A stretch of DNA of 64,000 nt, taken from Streptomyces sp. R21. GTDB lineage: Bacteria > Actinomycetota > Actinomycetes > Streptomycetales > Streptomycetaceae. The notes under the pieces are model-generated. The model saw only the letters and a list, made by a program, of their open reading frames with translations. It searched no databases and was not told where the DNA came from. Location: assembly GCF_041051975.1 (NCBI RefSeq), contig NZ_CP163435.1, positions 8,287,001 to 8,351,000 on the forward strand, in the 5' to 3' direction. The position numbers and the translations under genes are program-made. Shown here one piece after another: positions 1 to 8,973 of the stretch (position 1 is its first letter; the number at the start of each line of letters is the position of its first letter).

Positions 1-120
1 GAACCGAACCTTCCGGGACGACCGTGCGTACCTCCTTATGTCCATCGAACGGTGGACACACGAGTACGTGCGGCACAATGACCGTGCCCGCAGGCCCCTT
101 CGACACAACGGAACGGCGTG

Positions 121-759
121 ATGAGCAAGACGACAGTCAAGGCAGGCGTCTCCACCGGTCCGGGGCCGGCCGACGGTCCCCGGACGGTGGGCGGCAGCCG
201 CGCCTTCGCCCTGCTGCTGGTGATCACCGGCGCGGCCGGACTCCTGGCCGCCTGGGTCATCACGATCGACAAGTTCAAGCTGCTGGAGAACCCGGACTTC
301 GTGCCGGGCTGCAGCCTGAACCCGGTCGTCTCCTGCGGCAACATCATGAAGAGCGACCAGGCCTCGGCCTTCGGGTTCCCCAACCCCATGCTGGGCCTCG
401 TCGCCTACGGCATCGTCATCTGCGTCGGCGTGAGCCTGCTCGCCCGGGCCACCTTCCCGCGCTGGTACTGGCTGACCTTCAACGCGGGCACGCTCTTCGG
501 CGTCGGATTCTGCACCTGGCTGCAGTTCCAGTCGCTGTACCGGATCAACTCGCTCTGCCTGTGGTGCTCCCTGGCCTGGGTCGCGACGATCATCATGTTC
601 TGGTATGTCACGTCGTTCAACGTGCGCAACAACTTCCTGCCCGCGCCCCGCTGGCTCAAGACCTTCCTCGGCGAGTTCACCTGGGTGCTGCCCGCGATGC
701 ACATCGGCATCATCGGCATGCTGATCCTGACTCGCTGGTGGGACTTCTGGACCAGCTGA
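121..759 (+). CDS. Vitamin K epoxide reductase (VKOR) family membrane protein
   Basis: Integral membrane thiol oxidoreductase of the bacterial VKOR family. In actinobacteria it reoxidises a DsbA-like partner and passes electrons to menaquinone, so it supports disulfide formation outside the membrane. The 212-residue product has about five hydrophobic segments. The family cysteines are visible: a loop pair C64 and C72 and the redox pair C146-L-W-C149 at a membrane edge. ATG at 121 is preferred over the GTG directly before it. Bases 1-120 upstream hold no gene I can support. Family assignment is firm; no thioredoxin-like partner lies beside it, so the partner is unknown. Confidence 0.9.
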   Translation: MSKTTVKAGVSTGPGPADGPRTVGGSRAFALLLVITGAAGLLAAWVITIDKFKLLENPDFVPGCSLNPVVSCGNIMKSDQASAFGFPNPMLGLVAYGIVICVGVSLLARATFPRWYWLTFNAGTLFGVGFCTWLQFQSLYRINSLCLWCSLAWVATIIMFWYVTSFNVRNNFLPAPRWLKTFLGEFTWVLPAMHIGIIGMLILTRWWDFWTS

Positions 760-818
760 GCCCCGCGGATCTCCCGGGCCGGACGGCGTTGTCAGTGGCG
801 TGACATAGGGTTTTGTGC

Positions 819-2174
819 GTGGAGCCCGACCTGTTCACCGCCGCAGCAGAAGAACGCCAGGAGAAGGACCCGTCCGCCAGCCCCCTGGCGGTACGGATGC
901 GCCCGCGCATCCTCGACGAAGTCGTGGGCCAGCAGCATCTGCTGAAGCCGGGCTCACCCCTGCGCAGACTCGTCGGCGAGGGCAGCGGCGGCCCGGCCGG
1001 ACCGTCCTCCGTGATCCTGTGGGGCCCGCCCGGCACCGGCAAGACCACCCTCGCCTACGTCGTCTCCAAGGCCACCGACAAGCGCTTCGTGGAGCTCTCC
1101 GCGATCACCGCCGGCGTCAAGGAGGTGCGCGCGGTCATCGACGGCGCACGCCGTGCCACCGGCGGCTTCGGCAAGGAGACCGTCCTCTTCCTGGACGAGA
1201 TCCACCGCTTCAGCAAGGCCCAGCAGGACTCCCTCCTCCCGGCCGTCGAGAACCGCTGGGTGACCCTGATCGCCGCGACCACCGAGAACCCGTACTTCTC
1301 CGTCATCTCCCCCCTCCTCTCCCGCTCCCTCCTGCTCACCCTCGAACCGCTCACCGACGACGACCTGCGCGGCCTGCTGCGCCGGGCACTCGCCGACGAA
1401 CGCGGCCTCAAGGAGTCCGTCACCCTCCCCGGGGCGACGGAGGAGCACCTGCTGCGGATCGCCGGCGGTGACGCCCGCCGCGCTCTGACCGCTCTGGAGG
1501 CCGCCGCCGGGTCCGCCCTCGACAAGGGCGAGCCGGAGATCACCCTCCAGACCCTGGAGGAGACCGTCGACCGGGCGGCCGTGAAGTACGACCGGGACGG
1601 CGACCAGCACTACGACGTGGCGAGCGCGCTGATCAAGTCCATCCGGGGCTCCGACGTGGACGCGGCCCTGCACTACCTGGCCCGCATGATCGAGGCCGGT
1701 GAGGACCCCCGGTTCATCGCCCGCCGGCTGATGATCTCCGCCAGCGAGGACATCGGCCTCGCCGACCCGAACGCGCTGCCGATAGCCGTGGCCGCCGCCC
1801 AGGCCGTCGCCATGATCGGCTTCCCCGAGGCCGCGCTCACCCTCAGCCACGCGACCATCGCCCTGGCCCTCGCCCCCAAGTCCAACGCCGCGACCACGGC
1901 GATCGGCGCCGCCATGGAGGACGTACGCAAGGGGCATGCGGGCCCGGTGCCGATGCATCTGCGCGACGGGCACTACAAGGGTGCGGCCAAGCTGGGCCAC
2001 GCCCAGGGGTACGTGTACCCGCACGACCTGCCCGAGGGCATCGCCGCCCAGCAGTACGCCCCGGAGGAGCTCAAGGACCGGGAGTACTACACACCCACCC
2101 GGCACGGCGCCGAGGCGCGCTACGCGGACGCCGTGGAATGGACCAGGAAGCACCTCGGTCGAGGGCGGTCGTGA
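819..2174 (+). CDS. rarA: Replication-associated recombination protein A (RarA/MgsA) AAA+ ATPase
   Basis: Clamp-loader-like AAA+ ATPase that acts at stalled replication forks. Starting from GTG 819 the protein has 451 residues. Walker A (GPPGTGKTT) lies near residues 69-77, Walker B (LFLDEIHRF) near 128, and a sensor region follows (AATTENP). The C-terminal half carries the conserved tetramerisation region seen in RarA/WRNIP1 proteins. A TTG at 813 is in frame, but GTG 819 gives the usual N-terminus beginning EPDLFTAAAE. It sits 59 bases after the VKOR gene and could be co-transcribed or use its own promoter. Confidence 0.93.
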   Translation: MEPDLFTAAAEERQEKDPSASPLAVRMRPRILDEVVGQQHLLKPGSPLRRLVGEGSGGPAGPSSVILWGPPGTGKTTLAYVVSKATDKRFVELSAITAGVKEVRAVIDGARRATGGFGKETVLFLDEIHRFSKAQQDSLLPAVENRWVTLIAATTENPYFSVISPLLSRSLLLTLEPLTDDDLRGLLRRALADERGLKESVTLPGATEEHLLRIAGGDARRALTALEAAAGSALDKGEPEITLQTLEETVDRAAVKYDRDGDQHYDVASALIKSIRGSDVDAALHYLARMIEAGEDPRFIARRLMISASEDIGLADPNALPIAVAAAQAVAMIGFPEAALTLSHATIALALAPKSNAATTAIGAAMEDVRKGHAGPVPMHLRDGHYKGAAKLGHAQGYVYPHDLPEGIAAQQYAPEELKDREYYTPTRHGAEARYADAVEWTRKHLGRGRS

Positions 2175-2182
2175 CCACCCTG

Positions 2183-2499
2183 TAGACTGCCTCGAAGTGC
2201 TGAGTCCTGTGTCCGGCCCGCCGTAAGGGGGAGCCGGCACCACCAGAACGGGACATCCAGCCGGAGCCCCCGCCTCCACGGGGGGATTCCAGGAGCGTCG
2301 CGCACCGTCGAAGGTGTCGCGGGCAGCCCACCACCACCCGGTCTCCGGGAAGGGTCGGTGGGCCACTCGCGTGCTGCACGTATGTGCCCAGACCAGGGAA
2401 CGGCTGCCCGGCAGGTCCGTCAGGACCCGCAGGGTCTCCCAGGCTGCGGATGCGACCTCCCTCAACATCTGGTGAGCCGAAATCAAGGAAAGAGAAAAA
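2183..2499 (+). promoter_or_regulatory. rpsD promoter and long structured 5' leader
   Basis: A 325-base gap separates rarA from rpsD. TAGACT at 2183-2188 is a good -10 box, but no clear TTGAC -35 is visible. A transcript from there would carry a leader of about 300 nt. The leader has several inverted repeats, including GGTCC (2414-2418) paired with GGACC (2423-2427). A competing hairpin pairs GACCC (2424-2428) with GGGTC (2432-2436); the two share bases and cannot form together. S4 represses its own mRNA in several bacteria, so an autoregulatory site is plausible but unproven. Confidence 0.4.
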
Positions 2500-3114
2500 G
2501 TGGCGAATCAGTCCCGCCCCAAGGTCAAGAAGTCGCGTGCCCTCGGCATCGCGCTGACCCCGAAGGCCGTCAAGTACTTCGAGGCCCGCCCCTACCCGCC
2601 GGGCGAGCACGGCCGCGGCCGCAAGCAGAACTCGGACTACAAGGTCCGTCTGCTGGAGAAGCAGCGTCTGCGTGCGCAGTACGACGTGTCCGAGCGCCAG
2701 CTCGTCCGCGCCTACGAGCGTGCCGCCAAGACGCAGGGCAAGACCGGTGAGGCTCTGGTCATCGAGCTGGAGCGTCGTCTCGACGCCCTGGTTCTGCGTT
2801 CGGGCATCGCCCGCACGATCTACCAGGCCCGCCAGATGGTCGTCCACGGCCACATCGAGGTCAACGGTGGCAAGGTCGACAAGCCGTCGTTCCGCGTCCG
2901 TCCCGACGACGTCGTGATGGTCCGCGAGCGCAGCCGCGAGAAGCCGCTGTTCCAGGTCGCGCGTGAGGGTGGCTTCGCCCCCGACGGCGAGACCCCGCGC
3001 TACCTCCAGGTGAACCTCCGCGCCCTGGCCTTCCGCCTGGACCGCGAGCCGAACCGCAAGGAGATCCCGGTGATCTGCGACGAGCAGCTCGTCGTCGAGT
3101 ACTACGCCCGCTGA
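2500..3114 (+). CDS. rpsD: 30S ribosomal protein S4
   Basis: Primary 16S rRNA-binding protein of the small subunit, needed for early 30S assembly and decoding accuracy. The 204 residues match the usual bacterial length. The N-terminal basic segment (RPKVKKSRALG) and the S4 RNA-binding domain (LDALVLRSGIARTIYQARQM onward) are easily recognised. The start is GTG 2500, preceded by the purine-rich GGAAAGAG. Unlike E. coli, the gene stands alone rather than in the alpha operon, which is usual for Streptomyces. A terminator hairpin follows at 3148. Confidence 0.97.
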   Translation: MANQSRPKVKKSRALGIALTPKAVKYFEARPYPPGEHGRGRKQNSDYKVRLLEKQRLRAQYDVSERQLVRAYERAAKTQGKTGEALVIELERRLDALVLRSGIARTIYQARQMVVHGHIEVNGGKVDKPSFRVRPDDVVMVRERSREKPLFQVAREGGFAPDGETPRYLQVNLRALAFRLDREPNRKEIPVICDEQLVVEYYAR

Positions 3115-3144
3115 TCACCTCACGGACGTAGCACCACCTGCGCA

Positions 3145-5346
3145 TCAGCCCGCCGTCTCCCCGCCCTTCCTGGTGGGCGAGGCGGCGGGCTCGCGCGTTT
3201 TCGGGGCGAGCACCGGCCGCGGCCCCCGCGGCTCAGGCAGCGCACCGAGCCGACGACCTCCGGGCCGCCCCAACGCCCGGGCCACCGCCTCGTCCCGCCC
3301 GAGCCGCGCCCCTTCCCGTACGCACTCCTCGTACCGCTCGTCGCCCAGCCGCTCCCGGGCACTCGCCTCGCACAGCTCGTGCGGCGCGTTGTAGTACGCC
3401 GAACCGAACAGCGGCAGACCCACCGACGGCCACATCCGGGCCGCCGCACCCTGCAACAGCGCCGCCTCGGCCGCATCGCCCTGCACCACCGTGACCAGGG
3501 CGAGCAGCTCGATCGCCAGCACCGTTCCCAGCAGATCCCGGAACGCGTGGGCGCCGGCGAGGCACTCGGCCAGCAGACTCCGCGCCCGCACCGGATCGCC
3601 CTCGCTCCAGGCCTCGTACGCGAGGACGTACAGCGCGTACGCCAGCGCCCAGCGCTCCCCGTGGTCCTCGCACACCCGGCGGACGTCCTCGCACAGCTTC
3701 ACCGCGCCCGGCAGATCCCCCCGGAACGCCACCGCCATCGCCAGCTCGACCTGCCCCATCAGCACATTGCTGTTGAGCTCGCCGATCTCGCGATAGCGGT
3801 CGAGCGCCGAGCGCAGCAGGCTCTCGGCGCGGGGCATGTCGTCCGTGACCAGGGCCAGGCAGCCGGTGCGGTGCTCGGCGTAGGCCGCCGCCACCGGGTT
3901 GCCGGTGCGGTCCGCCTCCTCACGGCACTCGTGCAGCGCAGCCAGTGCGGGCACCCGGTCGCCCTGCAGGATCGCCACATAGCCGAGCACCCACAGCGCC
4001 TTCAGCCGGGGCTGCCCATGTGCCCCGCTCTCCGCATCGTCCACGTCGCTCTCCGCGCCCGGCTCCACGCTCCGCTCCAGCCAGTGCCGCCCCTCCGACA
4101 GACGCCCGCAGCCGACCCAGTAGAACCAGAGGCTGCCCGCCAGATACTGGCCCAGATAGCCTTCGCCCGGCTCGGTCAGGCAGTACTCCAGGGCGGCGCG
4201 CAGGTTCGGCAGCTCCGCCTCGACGCGCGCGGCCACCTCGCCCTGGCGCGGCGAGAACCAGTCCAGTTCGCACCAGGTCGCCAGGCCCACACACCAGTCG
4301 CGGTGCCGCCGCAGCAGGCGCCCCGCGTCGCCCGTCGCCTCCAGCCAGCCGAAGCCGTACGCCCGGACCGTGTCCAGCATCCGAAAGCGCACCCCCGCCG
4401 CTGTCTCCTCGCGGGACAGCACCGACTGCGCGAGGAGTTCACCGAGTACGTCGAGGACCTGGTCCGCGTGCAGTCCGTCGCCGCTGCACACGTACTCGGC
4501 GGCCTCCAGATCGAACGGCCCGGCGAACACCGCCAGCCGCGACCACAGCAACCGCTCCTGAGGTGTGCACAGCTCATGGCTCCAGCCGATCGCCGTCCGC
4601 AGCGTCCGATGACGCGGCAGCGCGTCCCGCCCGGCGCCGCTCAGCAGCCGGAACCGGTCGTCCAGCCGGGCCAGCAGCTGGCCGGGGGAGAGCGCCCGCA
4701 ACCGTCCCGCCGCCAGCTCGACGGCGAGCGGGATCCCGTCCAGGCGCCGGCACAGCTCCCGTACGTCCGACCGGTTGTCCTCGTCCAGCACGAACCCGGG
4801 CACCCCGGCCGCCGCGCGCTCCGCGAACAGCTCCACGGCCTCCGTCTCGCTCAGCGGCGCCAGCGGGAACAGCCGCTCACCCTCGACGTCCAGCGGCCTG
4901 CGGCCCACGGCAAGCACCCGCAGCCCCGGCACCCCGCGCAGCAGCTCGCCCACCAGCGCGGCGCACACCTCCACGAGATGCTCGAACCCGTCCAGCACCA
5001 GGAGGAGTTGACGCTCCGCGAGATGCTCAAGCAGCACCTGACGCGGCGGCCGCGCCGTGTGGTCCGTCAGCCCCAGGGCCTCGACCAGCGCGTACTCGAC
5101 GAGATCCGGATCGTGCACCGAGGCCAGCTCCACCCGCCACACCCCGTCGCGGGCACCCTTCCGCGCCGCGGCGTGCGCCGCCAGCCGCGACTTGCCGATC
5201 CCGCCCATGCCCGTCACGGTCACCAGACGGCCCGCCCCCAGCGCCCGGTCGAGCCGCCCGAGTTCGACCGAGCGCCCCACGAACGCGTTGAGCTCCAGCG
5301 GGAGATTGCCGAGCGTCGGACCATCGGTGCGCTGAGAACCCTGCAT
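3145..5346 (-). CDS. NB-ARC/AfsR-type NTPase with TPR repeats, no DNA-binding domain
   Basis: A 733-residue protein that resembles the ATPase and TPR parts of AfsR/SARP or LuxR-LAL regulators. Walker A (GMGGIGKS) is at residues 46-53 and Walker B (LLLVLDGFEHL) follows about 80 residues later. An NB-ARC-like region (LCRRLDGIPLAVELAAGRL) comes next, then many helical TPR-like segments. I see no SARP, winged-helix or C-terminal LuxR helix-turn-helix domain. It may therefore be a signalling scaffold rather than a direct transcription factor. The start at 5346 gives an N-terminus (MQGSQRTDGP) close to the conserved domain; an earlier start at 5385 is possible. It is divergent from the DUF948-alaS operon and convergent with rpsD. 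Confidence 0.75.
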   Translation of the reverse strand: MQGSQRTDGPTLGNLPLELNAFVGRSVELGRLDRALGAGRLVTVTGMGGIGKSRLAAHAAARKGARDGVWRVELASVHDPDLVEYALVEALGLTDHTARPPRQVLLEHLAERQLLLVLDGFEHLVEVCAALVGELLRGVPGLRVLAVGRRPLDVEGERLFPLAPLSETEAVELFAERAAAGVPGFVLDEDNRSDVRELCRRLDGIPLAVELAAGRLRALSPGQLLARLDDRFRLLSGAGRDALPRHRTLRTAIGWSHELCTPQERLLWSRLAVFAGPFDLEAAEYVCSGDGLHADQVLDVLGELLAQSVLSREETAAGVRFRMLDTVRAYGFGWLEATGDAGRLLRRHRDWCVGLATWCELDWFSPRQGEVAARVEAELPNLRAALEYCLTEPGEGYLGQYLAGSLWFYWVGCGRLSEGRHWLERSVEPGAESDVDDAESGAHGQPRLKALWVLGYVAILQGDRVPALAALHECREEADRTGNPVAAAYAEHRTGCLALVTDDMPRAESLLRSALDRYREIGELNSNVLMGQVELAMAVAFRGDLPGAVKLCEDVRRVCEDHGERWALAYALYVLAYEAWSEGDPVRARSLLAECLAGAHAFRDLLGTVLAIELLALVTVVQGDAAEAALLQGAAARMWPSVGLPLFGSAYYNAPHELCEASARERLGDERYEECVREGARLGRDEAVARALGRPGGRRLGALPEPRGPRPVLAPKTREPAASPTRKGGETAG
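3148..3201 (+). terminator. rpsD terminator, overlapping the 3' end of the convergent gene
   Basis: GCCCGCCG (3148-3155) pairs perfectly with CGGCGGGC (3183-3190), with further pairing inside (CGCCC with GGGCG), and TTTT follows at 3198-3201. The hairpin lies inside the last codons of the minus-strand gene ending at 3145, so the convergent transcripts overlap here. Confidence 0.6.
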
Positions 5347-5506
5347 GGAACACGGAGCGTACTGACCCGTGTGCGTTCCGTACAATCACTGCGCGCAACT
5401 CCTGTACGGGGAGGCGGTAATGCGGTACGGAGCGGCGGCCCCGGCGCGATAGGCTCGGGGGACGACTTTTCGATGTTGAGCACGCAATTCAGGGAGCGGG
5501 TGCACA

Positions 5507-5941
5507 GTGTCCGGTGGAGAGGTGGCCGGGATCCTGGTGGCCGTCTTCTGGGCGATCCTGGTCTCCTTCCTCGCCGTCGCGCTGGCGAGGCTGGCCCAGA
5601 CGCTCAGGGCGACCACCAAGCTCGTGGCGGACGTGACCGACCAGGCCGTCCCGCTGCTGGCCGACGCCTCCTCGGCCGTGCGCTCCGCACAGACCCAGAT
5701 CGACCGGGTCGACGCCATCGCATCGGACGTCCAGGAGGTCACGTCGAACGCGTCGGCGCTCTCCTCGACCGTCGCCTCCACCTTCGGCGGCCCGCTCGTG
5801 AAGGTGGCGGCGTTCGGCTACGGCGTCCGCCGGGCCATCGGCGCCCGCCGCGACAATGTGCCCACCAAGGCGCCCCGGCGTACCGTGATCGTGGGCCGCA
5901 CCGTCCCGTCCGCACGACGGGGAAAGCGGAAGAAGGACTGA
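5507..5941 (+). CDS. DUF948 single-span membrane protein
   Basis: A 144-residue protein with one N-terminal membrane helix (about residues 5-27). A long helical, coiled-coil-prone stretch rich in A, D, T and V follows, and the tail is basic (ARRGKRKKD). This is the DUF948 layout, also called general-stress YtxG-like, whose function is unknown. The start is GTG 5507. It is the first gene of the DUF948-DUF6167-alaS-ruvX unit. A -10-like TAGGCT lies at about 5451. Confidence 0.8.
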   Translation: MSGGEVAGILVAVFWAILVSFLAVALARLAQTLRATTKLVADVTDQAVPLLADASSAVRSAQTQIDRVDAIASDVQEVTSNASALSSTVASTFGGPLVKVAAFGYGVRRAIGARRDNVPTKAPRRTVIVGRTVPSARRGKRKKD

Positions 5942-5948
5942 CGCAGCG

Positions 5949-6290
5949 ATGTTCCGCCGTACGTTCTGGTTCACCGCGGGCGCAGCCGCCGGTGTGTGGG
6001 CCACCACCAAGGTCAACCGCAAGCTCAAGCAGCTGACCCCCGAGAGCCTCGCGGCCCAGGCCGCGAACAAGGCGATCGAAGCGGGTCACAAGCTCAAGGA
6101 CTTCGCGCTCGACGTCCGCGACGGCATGGCCCAGCGGGAAGCCGAACTCGACGAGGCGCTGGGCCTGAACGCGGACCCCGAACTTCCCGCACAGCGACGC
6201 GCCGCCGCGATCGCGGGCGACAAGCACCACAAGCAGATCAAGTACATCGAGAACACGACGTACTCGTACAACCGGAATGAGGACCACTGA
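5949..6290 (+). CDS. DUF6167 family protein
   Basis: A 113-residue protein with a short hydrophobic N-terminus (FWFTAGAAAGVWATTKV), followed by a charged helical region. It matches the actinobacterial DUF6167 family found beside alaS; its function is not known. The start ATG is seven bases after the DUF948 stop. Its TGA overlaps the alaS ATG by one base, so translation is probably coupled. This and the DUF948 protein may form a small membrane-associated pair. Confidence 0.8.
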   Translation: MFRRTFWFTAGAAAGVWATTKVNRKLKQLTPESLAAQAANKAIEAGHKLKDFALDVRDGMAQREAELDEALGLNADPELPAQRRAAAIAGDKHHKQIKYIENTTYSYNRNEDH

Positions 6291-8962
6291 TGGAGTCGGC
6301 TGAAATCCGCCGCCGCTGGTTGAGCTTCTACGAGGAGCGCGGTCACACCGTCGTTCCTTCGGCGTCGCTCATCGCGGACGACCCGACTCTGCTCCTCGTC
6401 CCCGCCGGCATGGTCCCCTTCAAGCCGTACTTCCTCGGCGAGGTCAAGCCGCCGTGGTCGCGCGCCACCAGCGTGCAGAAGTGCGTGCGCACGCCCGACA
6501 TCGAAGAGGTCGGCAAGACCACCCGGCACGGCACGTTCTTCCAGATGTGCGGCAACTTCTCCTTCGGCGACTACTTCAAGGAAGGCGCCATCACCTACGC
6601 CTGGGAGCTGCTCACGTCGCCCCAGGACAAGGGTGGTTACGGGCTCGACCCGGAGCGCCTGTGGATCACGGTCTACCTCGACGACGACGAGGCCGAGACC
6701 ATCTGGCGCGACAAGATCGGCGTCCCCGCCGAGCGCATCCAGCGCCTCGGCAAGAAGGACAACTACTGGTCCATGGGCGTCCCCGGCCCCTGTGGCCCGT
6801 GCTCCGAGATCAACTACGACCGCGGCCCCGAGTTCGGCGTCGAGGGCGGCCCGGCCGTCAACGACGAGCGGTACGTGGAGATCTGGAACCTGGTCTTCAT
6901 GCAGTACGAGCGCGGCGAGGGCACCTCGAAGGAGGACTTCGAGATCCTCGGCGACCTGCCCAGCAAGAACATCGACACCGGCCTCGGCATGGAACGCCTC
7001 GCCATGATTCTGCAGGGCGTGCAGAACATGTACGAGATCGACACCTCCATGGCCGTCATCAAGAAGGCCACCGAGCTGACGGGTGTCGAGTACGGCGCTG
7101 CCCACGAGTCGGACGTCTCGCTGCGCGTGGTCACCGACCACATGCGCACGTCCGTGATGCTCATCGGCGACGGCGTCTCGCCCGGCAACGAGGGCCGCGG
7201 GTACGTCCTGCGCCGCATCATGCGCCGCGCCATCCGCAACATGCGCCTGCTCGGTGCCACCGGACCGGTCGTCCAGGACCTCATCGACGTCGTCATCGCG
7301 ATGATGGGCCAGCAGTACCCGGAGCTGGTGACCGACCGCAAGCGCATCGAGACCGTGGCCCTCGCCGAGGAGGCCGCCTTCCTCAAGACGCTGAAGGCCG
7401 GCACGAACATCCTCGACACGGCCATCTCGGACACCAAGGAGTCCGGCGGCAAGGTCCTCGCCGGCGACAAGGCCTTCCTGCTCCACGACACCTGGGGCTT
7501 CCCGATCGACCTCACCCTCGAAATGGCCGCCGAACAGGGCCTCTCGGTGGACGAGGACGGCTTCCGCCGCCTGATGAAGGCCCAGCGGGACCAGGCCAAG
7601 GCCGACGCCCGCGCCAAGAAGACCGGCCACGCCGACCTCGGCGCCTACCGTCAGATCGCCGACGCCGCCGGCGAGACCGAGTTCGTCGGCTACGACAGCA
7701 TCGAGGGCGAGTCGAAGATCGTCGGCATCCTCGTCGACGGTGTCTCCTCGCCCGCCGCCACCGAGGGCGACGAGGTCGAGATCGTCCTCGACCGCACCCC
7801 GTTCTACGCCGAGGGCGGCGGTCAGATCGGCGACACCGGCCGTATCAAGGTCGACTCGGGCGCCGTCATCGAGATCCGCGACTGCCAGAAGCCGGTCCCC
7901 GGTGTGTACGTCCACAAGGGCGTCGTCCAGGTCGGCGAGGTGACCGTCGGCGCCTCCGCCCAGGCCGTCATCGACGTACGCCGCCGCAAGGCCATCGCCC
8001 GCGCCCACTCGGCCACGCACCTCACGCACCAGGCCCTGCGCGACGCCCTCGGCCCGACGGCCGCCCAGGCCGGTTCCGAGAACCAGCCCGGCCGCTTCCG
8101 CTTCGACTTCGGTTCCCCGTCCGCCGTTCCGACGGCCGTGATGACCGACGTCGAGCAGAAGATCAACGAAGTGCTCGCCCGCGATCTGGACGTGCACGCC
8201 GAGATCCTCAGCCTCGACGAGGCCAAGAAGCAGGGCGCCATCGCCGAGTTCGGCGAGAAGTACGGCGAGCGCGTGCGCGTCGTCACCATCGGCGACTTCT
8301 CCAAGGAGCTGTGCGGCGGCACGCACGTGCACAACACCGCCCAGCTCGGCCTGGTCAAGCTGCTCGGCGAGTCGTCCATCGGCTCCGGCGTACGCCGCAT
8401 CGAGGCCCTGGTCGGCGTCGACGCGTACAACTTCCTGGCCCGTGAGCACACGGTCGTCGCCCAGCTCCAGGAGCTGGTCAAGGGCCGCCCCGAGGAGCTC
8501 CCGGAGAAGATCTCCGCCATGCTCGGCAAGCTGAAGGACGCCGAGAAGGAGATCGAGAAGTTCCGCGCGGAGAAGGTCCTCCAGGCCGCCGCCGGTCTCG
8601 TCGACTCCGCCAAGGACGTGCACGGCGTCGCCCTGGTCACCGGCCAGGTCCCGGACGGCACCACCGCCGACGACCTGCGCAAGCTGGTCCTCGACGTGCG
8701 CGGCCGCATCCAGGGCGGACGCGCCGCCGTGGTCGCCCTGTTCACCACCGTGGGCGGCAAGCCGCTGACGGTCATCGCCACCAACGAGGCCGCCCGCGAG
8801 CGCGGCCTCAAGGCCGGCGACCTGGTCCGTACGGCCGCCAAGACCCTCGGCGGCGGCGGTGGCGGCAAGCCCGACGTCGCCCAGGGCGGCGGCCAGAACC
8901 CGGCCGCCATCGGCGAGGCCGTCGACGCGGTCGAGCGCCTCGTCGCCGAGACGGCCAAGTAA
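6290..8962 (+). CDS. alaS: Alanine-tRNA ligase
   Basis: Class II aminoacyl-tRNA synthetase that charges tRNA-Ala and edits mischarged serine or glycine. The 890-residue protein has the full domain set. The N-terminal catalytic core includes FFQMCGNFSFGDYFK and RRIMRRAIRN. A beta-barrel linker leads to the editing domain, whose zinc ligands include H573 and H577 (HSATH) and C675 and H679 (CGGTH). The C-terminal C-Ala domain is glycine-rich near GGGGGGKPD. It is translationally coupled to the preceding small gene and followed 11 bases later by ruvX. Confidence 0.98.
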   Translation: MESAEIRRRWLSFYEERGHTVVPSASLIADDPTLLLVPAGMVPFKPYFLGEVKPPWSRATSVQKCVRTPDIEEVGKTTRHGTFFQMCGNFSFGDYFKEGAITYAWELLTSPQDKGGYGLDPERLWITVYLDDDEAETIWRDKIGVPAERIQRLGKKDNYWSMGVPGPCGPCSEINYDRGPEFGVEGGPAVNDERYVEIWNLVFMQYERGEGTSKEDFEILGDLPSKNIDTGLGMERLAMILQGVQNMYEIDTSMAVIKKATELTGVEYGAAHESDVSLRVVTDHMRTSVMLIGDGVSPGNEGRGYVLRRIMRRAIRNMRLLGATGPVVQDLIDVVIAMMGQQYPELVTDRKRIETVALAEEAAFLKTLKAGTNILDTAISDTKESGGKVLAGDKAFLLHDTWGFPIDLTLEMAAEQGLSVDEDGFRRLMKAQRDQAKADARAKKTGHADLGAYRQIADAAGETEFVGYDSIEGESKIVGILVDGVSSPAATEGDEVEIVLDRTPFYAEGGGQIGDTGRIKVDSGAVIEIRDCQKPVPGVYVHKGVVQVGEVTVGASAQAVIDVRRRKAIARAHSATHLTHQALRDALGPTAAQAGSENQPGRFRFDFGSPSAVPTAVMTDVEQKINEVLARDLDVHAEILSLDEAKKQGAIAEFGEKYGERVRVVTIGDFSKELCGGTHVHNTAQLGLVKLLGESSIGSGVRRIEALVGVDAYNFLAREHTVVAQLQELVKGRPEELPEKISAMLGKLKDAEKEIEKFRAEKVLQAAAGLVDSAKDVHGVALVTGQVPDGTTADDLRKLVLDVRGRIQGGRAAVVALFTTVGGKPLTVIATNEAARERGLKAGDLVRTAAKTLGGGGGGKPDVAQGGGQNPAAIGEAVDAVERLVAETAK

Positions 8963-8973
8963 GGCTCAGGGAC

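Noticed and set aside
813..818. TTG 813 as the rarA start
   Set aside because: It adds two nonconserved residues; GTG 819 gives the standard N-terminus.
1936..2226. Short arginine-rich plus-strand frame over the rarA 3' end
   Set aside because: Out-of-frame shadow of rarA with no start signal.
3379..6036. 885-codon plus-strand frame opposite the NTPase-TPR gene
   Set aside because: Composition is Q/R/P-rich with no domain, while the minus strand encodes clear Walker motifs.
6086..8623. 845-codon minus-strand frame opposite alaS
   Set aside because: A shadow of alaS with no domain and no ribosome binding site.
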